DNA of 64,000 bases from Amyelois transitella (lineage: Eukaryota; Arthropoda; Insecta; Lepidoptera; Pyralidae). Under the pieces are notes generated by a model. That model saw only the letters and a program-made list of their open reading frames with translations. It searched no databases and was not told the origin of the DNA. This document shows, piece after piece, positions 55,037 through 64,000 of the stretch (position 1 is its first letter; each line of letters starts with the position of its first letter). The DNA is taken from assembly GCF_032362555.1 (NCBI RefSeq), contig NC_083531.1, forward strand, positions 372,001 through 436,000, read 5' to 3'. A program made the position numbers and the translations under genes.

Positions 55037-55165
55037 TGGCGACGTGCTAACAACCTGTCACTATTTGAATATCAATTCCATCATTAAATCATAAAGCTGA
55101 ACGCGATCTTTCAGTCTTTTTAAGACTGTTGGCTCTGTCTACCCCACAAGGGATATAAGTAAGAT
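55037..55165 (+). repeat. SINE-A 3' part, continuation after the LINE
   Basis: GGCGACGTGCTAACAACCTG through CTACCCCACAAGGGATATA. Together with 51637-51738 it makes one SINE-A copy interrupted by the LINE. Confidence 0.7.
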
Positions 55166-55764
55166 ACATATATTACCATTAACGTGGTGTTTTAAGGATT
55201 AATACTATATCAATTGGAAAATGTACCTATGAAAAGCCTCAAGGTACTTATTGACCCACAACTACTTAGAAAATCTAATCGGACGGAAATAAAGATATAA
55301 GTTTAGTCACTGAATGATTACGTGTATCTAATATTGTCAGATTGTTACGATTGATTTGATGTAATTAACCCTTTATCGTCGTGTTTGGGAAAATACGTTA
55401 TTAGTTGCGACAGTGACGTAGGACCAAGTTTAGTACTCGGTAAAGTTGATCACATACATACACACATACATGATATCACACCGTTATTCCTTACAGAGTA
55501 GACAGAGCGAATAGTTTCGAAAAACACCGAAGATCAGATGGATAACTGACAAAATCGCTGTTGCATGATCGCCTAAATGTAGCATCTTAATTTTATATTC
55601 GTAAAATAGGGTTATTTGCATAAAAAGGGACATCCTAGCGAAATGTCAGGTCTAGAATATCCTTAACTGATGAGCTTGAATAAAGATTCAGATAGTCTCA
55701 GGTTAATCCATTTCCTATAAGAAGAAGCGCAAGCTTTATAAAAGTCTCGCTTTTTACCCGAAGC

Positions 55765-55915
55765 TTCGGCGATGACGATGGGCTAGCAACCTTTCTCTAT
55801 TTGAATCTCGATTCTGTCATTGAGTCATAAAGCTGAACGTGGCCTTTCAGTCTTTTAAAGGCTCCGTCTTGCCCGCAAGGGGTATAGACGTGATTGTATG
55901 TATGCATGTGTGTAT
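55765..55915 (+). repeat. SINE-A 3' half
   Basis: GACGATGGGCTAGCAACC through GTATAGACGTGATTGTATGT. Confidence 0.6.
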
Positions 55916-56714
55916 TTTATACGGGTGCAGATGACACCGCTAAGTATTTCTGACTTAAAATATGAATTCACTTAAATCATCATGAAACGGCAGAATTAGA
56001 TTTAGATAAACGAATTCAGATAAGATAATTATAAGTTTAGTCACGTCAACAAGCTCAACTTAATCTTAGGTTTTCCCGCTAAATGCGGTTTTTTTAATTC
56101 CATTATTTGGGATTAACCAATTTAATCAGTGCTGAAGATTATGTTAATGCTTTGGAAATAATTTTCGTTCACAATATTCTTCAAAGTACCTAGCTGTAGC
56201 TACTATCCCTTAACTTAATATGTTTCTTTGAATTACCTGGTTGACCGGAAGAAATCGCTCACAGGGATAAGTCCGCCCTTGTACATCGTTATTTTTAATG
56301 TATTTTTATTTACTACTTAAAATTTGTTATGTACAATAAAGTATTTACAAACAAACAAACAAAGTAATTGAGTATATTTTTAGAGGTAAGTACATAGGTA
56401 CATACGTTTGCAAAAAATAATTTGAGCAAAGGCGGACTATCGCTTAACAATCTGTTCCAGCCAACTCAAATGATTCCAAGATGAAAAAGAGAAGAATCCC
56501 AAGTTTATTAGCCTTTTCCTTTTTTATTGATGGAAATGCCATTCAGAGACACTCAGACAGAGAGGTAACCACCTAACTAACTAACACTAACTAGTGACAG
56601 GTTTTCAACAGGTTTGAAAGCTTTTCCCTTATTGACTTTTACAATCTGCGCGAAACGAAATCTACCTGTCGCTTTTTGAATCTCAACCATTATTTTGCCA
56701 TACATGCCACCATA
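55916..56714. other. no gene seen
   Basis: AT-rich. The AATAAAGTATTTACAAACAA block near 56335 resembles the end of an insect retroposon, but no family was recognised. Confidence 0.35.
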
Positions 56715-56977
56715 GACCGTGTGGTTCCCGGCACCAAAACAAAAAAGAATAGGACAACTCCATCTCTTTCCCATTGATGTCGTTAAAGGCGACTAAGGGA
56801 TAGGCTTACAAGCATGGGATTCTTCTTTTAGGCGACAGATTAGCCACCTGTTACTATTTGAATCTCAATTCTATCATTAAACCAAATAGCTGAACGTGGC
56901 CATTCAGCCTTTTCAAGTCTGTTGGCTCTGTCTACCCCGCAAGGGATATAGACGTGACCATATGTATGTATGTATGT
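56715..56977 (+). repeat. SINE-A copy, full length
   Basis: Starts GACCGTGTGGTTCCCGGCAC and ends in ATGTATGTATGTATG. TTGCCATAC occurs just after it and also about 20 bases before its start, so the 5' boundary may carry a few extra bases. Confidence 0.8.
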
Positions 56978-57475
56978 TGCCATACAGCTGAACATTAAGG
57001 CGTTCTTTACAAGACGGGCTCTGTGTACCCCGATAAGGGAAAAAGACGTGATTATATATGTTTGTTGAGTCTTGTGACTGTCGCCTCTGTCTTACCCTTT
57101 AGAGATAAATACAAATAATATTTGGGCTCAAGTCTGTAAAAATGATTTAACCAGTGAACGAAATGATAACCCTGACATGTTTCACTTTCGACAAAAATAA
57201 ACCGCCAAGTTATCTAAGTGCAAAGTGTCAAAATCAAGAAAGATTAATTTATTTTTATTATATCAATCCTGCACAGACAATTATCTTGCTTTTTATCAGC
57301 GTATCAGTACAAATGAAAGATTTTATTATATTATGTTTATTGCGTTTATTTGTAGGCAACGTGGCCATAAAATTTTAATTATAATAATAAATCATAAGCG
57401 CCAATTGAAACGCTACAGTATTAGCCTAGGTCGTGAGAAGGGAATCTCTATACATAAATACATCCTATTAATTAA

Positions 57476-57681
57476 TCCTACTACTATTATAAAGGCGAAA
57501 GTTTGTATGGATGTATGGATGTTTGTTACTCTTTCACGCAAAAACTACTGAACCGATTACCATGAAATTTGGTATGTAGGTAGCTGAAGACCCAGAATAA
57601 CACATAGGCTACTTTTTATCCCAGAGTTCCCGCGGGATTGATAGGGTTTCCATGCGGACGAAGTCGCGGGCGGCCTCTAGT
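57476..57681 (+). mobile_element. Lep1-like Helitron unit 1
   Basis: Non-autonomous unit of about 205 bp: CTACTATTATAAAGGCGAAA at the start, TTACTCTTTCACGCAAAAAC, GGCTACTTTTTATCCC, and GACGAAGTCGCGGGCGGCCT ending CTAGT. The CTAGT end and TATA-rich start fit the Lep1 Helitron family. Confidence 0.7.
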
Positions 57682-57889
57682 TAATTAATAATATTATAAA
57701 AGCGAAAGTTTGTATGTCAGTATGGATGTTTGTTACTCTTTCACGCGAAAACTACTGAACTGATTACGATGAAAACTGGTATGTAGGTAGCTGAAGACCA
57801 AGAATAACATATAGGCTACTTTTTATCCCGGAGGTCCCGCGGAATTGATAGGGTTTCCATGCGGACGAAGTCGCGGGCTGCCTCTAGTA
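57682..57889 (+). mobile_element. Lep1-like Helitron unit 2, direct tandem
   Basis: Second unit in the same orientation directly after the first. It is about 90 percent similar by eye and again ends GCGGGCTGCCTCTAGT. Confidence 0.7.
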
Positions 57890-58379
57890 TTATATATATG
57901 TTATTATTATTGTAACGTTCATTTGCATAATGGTTTACGCATAACCTATTAAAGCATAATTAACCTAACCTAGCCTAAAAGTGAATTATGCCACATTTAC
58001 CCGTATGCCAATAATCAATTAGGCATTAGACCTTTTATGCCAAAATACCAAAGAACATTAGGAGAAAATAATGAAGGCGAAAGAGACCCCAAGAGAATAA
58101 CCAATTTCGTCGTCAACCAATGTCGTGTAACTAAATAATGTGGCAATTATTATATGATGTTCGAAATGTTCCATCATGACGGATAATCATGTTGATTTGA
58201 TTATTATCCGACTTCATGTCTAATAAGACATAGAAAAAAAACATAGGTTCTGCATACTCGTATTTCTTAAAAATATCCCATATTTTTAACTGAAAACATG
58301 ATAAAAAGGTGACAGGCGTGTATTCGACAAAAATATTTATAAACAGTTCACACACAACATGCGCGTCGCGAATCTCAGG

Positions 58380-58625
58380 GGCTACTAGGTCGAATCGGTA
58401 ACTGGATTGAAATGCCTATGTGCATAGAGGCACAGATTCATATCCCATCTCGACCATGTACCAATGACTGTTTTCCAAGATATGTATGTACATTATTTTG
58501 AGTGCTACCGATGCTCTTCCGGCGGGCGAAAACATCGTGACAAAACCTGCACATTCAAGTAAATAAATGTCTGATATGGGATAGGTTGCCTTACAGAGGT
58601 TGCGGAGGTCAGATGGCAGTCGAAA
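58380..58625 (+). repeat. tRNA-headed SINE with body
   Basis: ACTAGGTCGAATCGGTAACTGG (A-box region), AGGCACAGATTCATATCCC (B-box region), then GTACATTATTTTGAGTGCTA, ACATCGTGACAAAACCTGCA and GAGGTTGCGGAGGTCAG. It is the most complete copy of this third SINE family in the window. Confidence 0.6.
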
Positions 58626-58789
58626 AAAAGAAACAGTTTTATTACCTTTTTATTTTTACTAAGAAATTTTAATACAAACTTTAAAGCAATAAGTCTTCCA
58701 CCGTGGTCTAGTAGCGAAGACAACACATAGTGGCCAGCTGCTTCTCTATCCGTGGAGATTGTAAAAGTCGATCAAGGGGAATGCTAAAA

Positions 58790-58930
58790 AACTTGTCTTG
58801 TAGGCGATGGGCTAGCAACCTGTCACTATCTGAATCTCAATTCCATCATCGAGCTATACAGCTGAACTTGGCCTTTTAGCCACTTCAAGACTGTTGACTC
58901 TGTTTTCTCCGTAAGAAATGAATGTGTTAT
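58790..58930 (+). repeat. SINE-A 3' half, diverged
   Basis: GTAGGCGATGGGCTAGCAACC-type block through CTTCAAGACTGTTGACTCTG. Confidence 0.55.
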
Positions 58931-59754
58931 GTGTATTTATGCAAGGAATAATTTAACTAACGATGCATCGGCATCACTTACCGCATTCACAGAATAACTA
59001 AATCATTACCGGCGCGTGTTCTTTATCTTTTATCGAAATATATCCATCAAAGACATATCTACCCTTGACCAATTTATCATGATGCATTCCTCAAAAATAA
59101 AAGATAGCAGGGAAAAACATATTAGTTTATTTAAAAACACAAAATCTGGTTTTTAATTAACATGAACATGGCAGTCTCCGGCAAAGCTAACGAAAACATG
59201 AAATGTCAATAGTCAGCAGTCTTCTTCTCCTGTATTCCTTATTGCACGAATCGAGTAAAGTATTAATTAATAAGGTTCTTTGTATCAGACGAATCTTAAA
59301 CCAGCCCAAAATTATACAGAAAAATGTAGTACTATACCAGGTGCTCTTTTTTCGCAGATCAGCAAATCAGTCCAGGGATTGGGTTGGTTTCTAAATAACT
59401 GAAGGAAAAACTGACTAATTCAGAATGTGGGAGAACGAGTGATGTGACACTATGGCAACTTGCGAATTATGTAAAGAAAAATACGATTTACAAAATAAAC
59501 ATACATATATTGGATGCTATCTATACAATACACTAACTTAAAATATAATCGATGGAAAAAATGTGAAAAGAAACAAAAAACTAGCAAACAAAAACGCAAC
59601 GAAATTCATAGAAGACACCGCGATTTCAAATTGCCGGGCGCTAGGTATTCTATTAAGAGACAGGATCGTATTCTAGGGGACGGACTCAGCAGAAACATAA
59701 ATACGATATAATTTACAAATAATAAAAATCTTTAAATCACTACATAGTATAAAA
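58931..59754. other. no gene seen
   Basis: AT-rich intergenic DNA upstream of the plus-strand protease. The short ORFs lack support. Confidence 0.35.
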
Positions 59755-60543
59755 CAAAGTCGCCCATTTTGTCTGTAGTCCCTTCGTATGCATAAAACTT
59801 TAAAACTACGCAACGGATTTTGATGCGGTTTTCACTAATAGAAAGAGTATTTTCTCCGACAGGTTTTTATATATTATTGAAATACATTGAAACTATATTA
59901 GCTGAGCTATAGCGATTTATGTCCAAGAAGTCAGAAAAAAAATCTAATTGAAGATTGCATTTGTGCGTGCGCCGCTTATACCGTTGGATACAAGTAAGAA
60001 CAATGTATAGCAAAAACATTGGTCTTTATTAGTTCTACAAAAAAGTCCGCGATGACATATATCCAGCTTTTTTATTTAAGTCACAAAAACTACTTTTCTG
60101 TATTAAAAAAACATTTAATTCGTTGGGTGATGTTTAACTGGTGATATAACCAATAATACATATATCCTTATCAAAATAAGTAAGTTCATCATCACGAGCA
60201 TTTAATTTAGATTATTTTTGCAGTTTACAGTGTGTTATTTAGACATATAGTTTAGGAGATATCACGATATTAGTATTGCGGCACGGTACGGGCCGGCCGC
60301 GGCGGCGGGGGCAGCGTCCCTATAAATAGCGCGTCAATATCGTTTTTTTTTTTCCAAAAACTGATAGGGGGGGCGATCAAAGAAGAGTCACAGAAACCAA
60401 AAAACATTTTAATATTTTAAACGCGGTTAAGGGAAAGAGAAGTTATTGTGAATTGAAAATTAGTATCCAATATGTGTTGGTGCGTTGACTGTATTTGTCG
60501 AAGTAGCGGGATACACGCAAACGAAGTTGCGCGGGTCAGCTAG
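59755..60543 (+). mobile_element. Helitron-like non-autonomous element
   Basis: Starts near AAAGTCGCCCATTTTGTCTG and ends ACGAAGTTGCGCGGGTCAGC then TAGT. It contains a GC-rich island at 60275-60320 with a CCTATAAATAG box. No ORF. Confidence 0.5.
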
Positions 60544-60809
60544 TATTAATTATAATACAAATTTTAAACTTAACCTAATACCCGCTACAACACCAACGTC
60601 TAACAAAAATAAATGGCATAGGTCCTGTACATCATAGATCACACCAGTTTAATAGGTCTACTCCAAAAAAGATTACCATATTATACTTTTTCATGCTAAT
60701 AAAATAACAGACAAACAAACATCCACGCCATTATTTCAATAACATCAAATAGATACATCAAATAAGATTAACGTAATTAACAATATCAGCTAATCGCCGG
60801 ACTGTTTGG

Positions 60810-60855
60810 TATAAAAACTACCTATGTCTCCTTTCACGCATCACTTGTGCGCAAA
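60810..60855 (+). promoter_or_regulatory. core promoter of the plus-strand protease
   Basis: TATAAAA at 60810-60816 and ATCACTT near 60839-60845 as a likely initiator. The ATG at 60856 leaves a very short 5' UTR, as in the paralogue. Confidence 0.65.
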
Positions 60856-63581
60856 ATGAAATTCTTGGTCGTCTTAGTCGCCCTCGCAGCCGCTGTGCTG
60901 GCCGAAGAGCCGATCTTCAAGGACTACCATCAGGAGATCGGTGTGTCCTTAGCAGCTAAGATCAAGGCTCGCGAAGAAGCCGCCGACTTCGACGGCTCCA
61001 GGATCACCGGGGGCAATGCTGCCGCCTTAGGATCTCACCCGCACTTGGTAAGTTGCCATTTTTTCGGTACGAGTATTTACTGTGTATTTATGGAAGAGTG
61101 TTGAGTCTTTTGGAGTTCGGGCTCCAGTACCTACCTAGATGATTTGGCGAAGTTACAAGTTTTTACACATACCAAGGACCTACCTAGACAAATAGAACAA
61201 ATAGACTATACCTCAGGAAGGTATAGTCTATTTGTGTGTACTGAAATAAATCTATTGTCACACATTAAACCACATGGTCTTTATTTTTTTTTTCTTGAAA
61301 GTATATTTGAAAATTTATTTATAGTCAAAAGGACAAAATGAAATAACAGTTGGCTTATATTGAATTACTTTCATATTAACCATTCTCGATTTCATAAATG
61401 TACCATTGTTTAAAAAAAAGAAATCTTAATTGTTTGCCTGTCCGCTAAATAGTAGGTAGTGATAAAATAAAACTTGGGTAAAAGCTATTGGAAACGACGG
61501 CTTAATTTGTATTTTTATTTTCTGAATTTATTTGCTTTAATTTAGTGCTTCGGTAAATATGAATTTAACTTTGTAGGAGTATTAAAGAATAGATTTTGTT
61601 AAGGAATTACTATTTCTTGTTTAATTCATGTGCGTTAAATATCCTAGTTTATATATTGTCTAATATTTACTCAACAGTAAATAAAATCAAATACATACTC
61701 GTAATGTTATGTCCATGTCAGGTTAACCGAATCTGGTCACTTTTTTGTACATTTTCTTTTTATTGCGGTTGCCTATAAGAAATTTTTTTATATTTTTTGC
61801 ATGCTTTCACCTAATTCCTCATGTTCCAGGGTGGTCTAGTCATCACACTCACCACCGGCCAGACCTCCGTCTGCGGCTCCTCCCTCCTCTCCAACACGCG
61901 CTCGGTCACCGCCGCCCACTGCTGGAGACACGGCAACAGCCAAGCTCGCCAGTTCGTCGTGGTCCTCGGCTCCCTGCGTCTCTTCTCCGGCGGTGTCCGC
62001 GTCACCACCTCCAACGTCGCTGTGCACGCTAACTACAACCAGAACAATTTGAACAACGACATTGCTATCATTACCCTTAGCTGGGTCACTTACACCAGTG
62101 AGTTTTATTTCATCAATTTTCTTTTAGATTTTGATTTCGCTGAGTGTAGTCTGTCGCAGTTTATTCGCACGCAGTGCTGACTACAACCACTCTGCAGCAA
62201 TGAGAACTATAGGTTGTCGGCCGCAGTGGCAATGTATTCACTTTATATTATGAACAATTGTGAGCATTCTTAGTTAGTTTTGAAAACATTGGTTCGAATA
62301 GCATCTCTGTGTCAAGCAGCTCCTGCTTGTAACATAAAAGTTGGTACACGTTACTCCCGTTTAATATGATAGGCCCAAACAGTAATCTTACTAAACTATT
62401 TTCTTTTTTATATTCATTGCAACGTTTATTCCTTTTTCCAGACGTCATCCAGCCAATTGGACTCCCCACTAGCCAGACTAACAACCTCTTCGTTGGCACA
62501 TGGGCTTGGGCTGCAGGATTTGGAGCCACTGGTGATAGTAAGTATATATTATCATTGGATAAAATCTAACAAACCAGGACCTGGTTTGTTTCTGGAGGAA
62601 AAGTCCCATGGAATTTTGCAAAAATCTCTAATTATCTCTATGGCAACATTTGGTTTATTTTAAGTTATAAGTTCCACATTCAGTTTTAAGATATTGTCTA
62701 CCGACCTTTGGGCTGATTCCTTTCGAGACCTTCTCTCATCTTTGTGTTTTCAGTCGCATCTTTATTTGTCAATTGTTATTCTTCTCTTCACTTTAGTCAC
62801 TTACATAAATAAAACGTTCGATGAATTTGTAATTTCTTTTTTTTTTTCTCAGACAGCCCTATCACCAACAACCAGTTCCTGAGCGAGGTCTCCCTGCAAG
62901 TGATCACCAACGCTGTGTGCGCCTCCACTTACGGCAACTCTGTGGTCGCCAGCTCCGTCATCTGCGTGAGCGGCCAGGGCCGCAGCACCTGCGGCGGGGA
63001 CTCCGGCGGCCCCCTGTGGGTGTGGGTCGGCAACAATCGCAACCTGGTTAGTATTACGTCATTTGTTTACACTACTTATTCCATACTAGAGTATGCGGTC
63101 TCGTGAAGCTTCCATTAAATTTCGTCCCCGCGGGGATTTCTAGTAGTCTCTAGTGCACCCCTAGACTATATAAGGAACATTACTTGATACAAAATTTTAC
63201 CCAGCCATTTGGCCTGTACGTTAATTTATCACTCAGTCAGCCCTTTTTAAATATATTACTCTTAGTAATGATTTCATTTAGATTATCTATCACAGTTCTG
63301 AATGCTTACTCATGGATGTCGTTGATAAAACGAGAGAAAGAAAGATCAAAAACCCTTTGATAGATAGATGATACTGATGATGGCTGGGTCTTGACTGTTT
63401 CTTCAGTAGTATTTTCTTACTCATCTATGAATAAGGCTATAGAATTATGGTGCCCTAATTCATTGTCACCTTCCAGATTGGTATCACCTCCTTCGGTCAC
63501 GTGAGCGGCTGCCAGCGCAACTTCCCCGCCGGCTTCGTCAGAGTCACTTCCTTCATCTCCTGGATCCAGGCTCGTCTTTGA
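60856..63581 (+). CDS. chymotrypsin-like secreted serine protease (plus-strand paralogue)
   Basis: Five exons: 60856-61047, 61830-62097, 62442-62537, 62853-63046, 63477-63581, with phases 0,1,1,0 and 284 residues. Signal peptide MKFLVVLVALAAAVLA, propeptide with [17 protein letters not shown], activation at R49/I50 (ITGG). Catalytic His94 (TAAHC), Asp141 (NNDIAII) and Ser236 (CGGDSGGP); Ser230 lies at the base of the specificity pocket, so chymotrypsin-like cleavage after large hydrophobic residues is expected. Six cysteines form the three usual disulfides. The stop is at 63579-63581, with AATAAA at 63625-63630. Its probable role is midgut protein digestion. Splice phases, propeptide and exon lengths match the minus-strand gene at 47978-50354, so they arose by duplication with inversion. 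I chose the ATG at 60856 because it starts the signal peptide. Confidence 0.93.
61048..61829. other. protease intron 1 with a perfect 17-bp hairpin
   Basis: ACAAATAGACTATACCT (61197-61213) and its exact reverse complement (61219-61235) flank a 5-base loop. The rest of the intron is AT-rich without a recognised repeat. Confidence 0.7.
61830..62097 (+). CDS. protease exon 2 (catalytic His and Asp), plus-strand gene
   Basis: Acceptor CATGTTCCAG, donor GTGAGT. It encodes [20 protein letters not shown] through TLSWVTYT. No duplicate exon fragments lie downstream, unlike in the minus-strand paralogue. Confidence 0.92.
62853..63046 (+). CDS. protease exon 4 (catalytic Ser), plus-strand gene
   Basis: Acceptor after a long T-run (TTTTTTTCTCAG), donor GTTAGT. 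It encodes [20 protein letters not shown] through [13 protein letters not shown] and NNRNL. Confidence 0.92.
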
Positions 63582-63624
63582 GACATCAATGGCTTCGATA
63601 TTTGACAATGTCTGATGTAAACTT

Positions 63625-63630
63625 AATAAA
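63625..63630 (+). terminator. polyadenylation signal of the plus-strand protease
   Basis: AATAAA 44 bases after the stop codon, the only canonical signal close to the stop. Confidence 0.7.
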
Positions 63631-64000
63631 TAGTTATTTTGTAACTCAGTATTTAAATCACTGCATTTTATAAACTCCTCTTATTTTCACTTTCTGTATG
63701 TATGCGCTAATGTCCGAAATATGTGGATTGATTTTGTTCCTGTTTGAAATGCTGAAAAGAGGCTTTTATGAAGAAGGTTCATATCTTTCCGGGCGATGTG
63801 GGGGCGGGTTGCTAGTTCTATAAATAGACCATAGCTACGCCCATCGTAAAACAAAAAATCCTGTTAACTTTCGCTCCTTTAAGAGTTTTAAGAAACCCAC
63901 ATAATGCGAAATTTAAAATCGTTTGACCCAGCCGTTTAAGCTGTACATCACAATGTTGATGTTATAAAATGACTCACAAGTTACATTAAGAGTTGAAAAA

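Overview
The window looks like nuclear DNA of a moth or butterfly (Lepidoptera). It is intron-rich and AT-rich, and it is packed with interspersed repeats of lepidopteran style: tRNA-headed SINEs, Helitron-like units ending in CTAGT, and a very abundant short retroposon with an (ATGT)n tail. The genus cannot be named from the sequence alone.

Layout. 1-17 kb is repeat-rich and shows no host gene; it holds an almost complete but internally deleted BEL/Pao LTR retrotransposon (830-5277, 226-bp LTRs with one mismatch, target duplication ATATG). From about 17.2 to 44.1 kb on the plus strand lies one host gene, a neuronal calcium sensor of the Kv-channel-interacting protein (KChIP) family. Its exons are at 17370-17382, 31709-31833, 36034-36103, 36791-36861, 40200-40412 and 40980-41090, and three further in-phase exons (42313-42449, 42846-42976, 44039-44116) would encode an alternative Ser/Thr/Pro-rich tail. 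Its introns carry many insertions, including a young 1.05-kb TRIM-type LTR element (33849-34901) nested in a composite with long inverted repeats. 47.98-50.35 kb (minus) and 60.86-63.58 kb (plus) hold two paralogous five-exon chymotrypsin-like secreted serine proteases in head-to-head arrangement with identical intron phases. Between them a 5'-truncated LINE (51739-55036) interrupts an older SINE copy.

How the parts relate. The mobile DNA shows several interlocking partnerships. The abundant 250-260 bp retroposon (called SINE-A here) ends in nearly the same 3' sequence and (ATGT)n tail as a LINE whose ORF end is present in several copies, so that LINE probably supplies its reverse transcriptase. 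A second pairing is visible at 21212-21687, where a tRNA-derived head is fused to the 3' UTR of the 51.7-kb LINE. That 3' UTR contains an interleaved pair of stems (a possible H-type pseudoknot), conserved in three copies with one compensatory base-pair change.

Main points for a second look: the optional KChIP tail and the donor that overlaps its stop codon; a SINE insertion whose target duplication rebuilt the polypyrimidine tract of a KChIP exon; tandem decaying copies of coding exons in both KChIP and the minus-strand protease; and the candidate LINE 3'-UTR pseudoknot.
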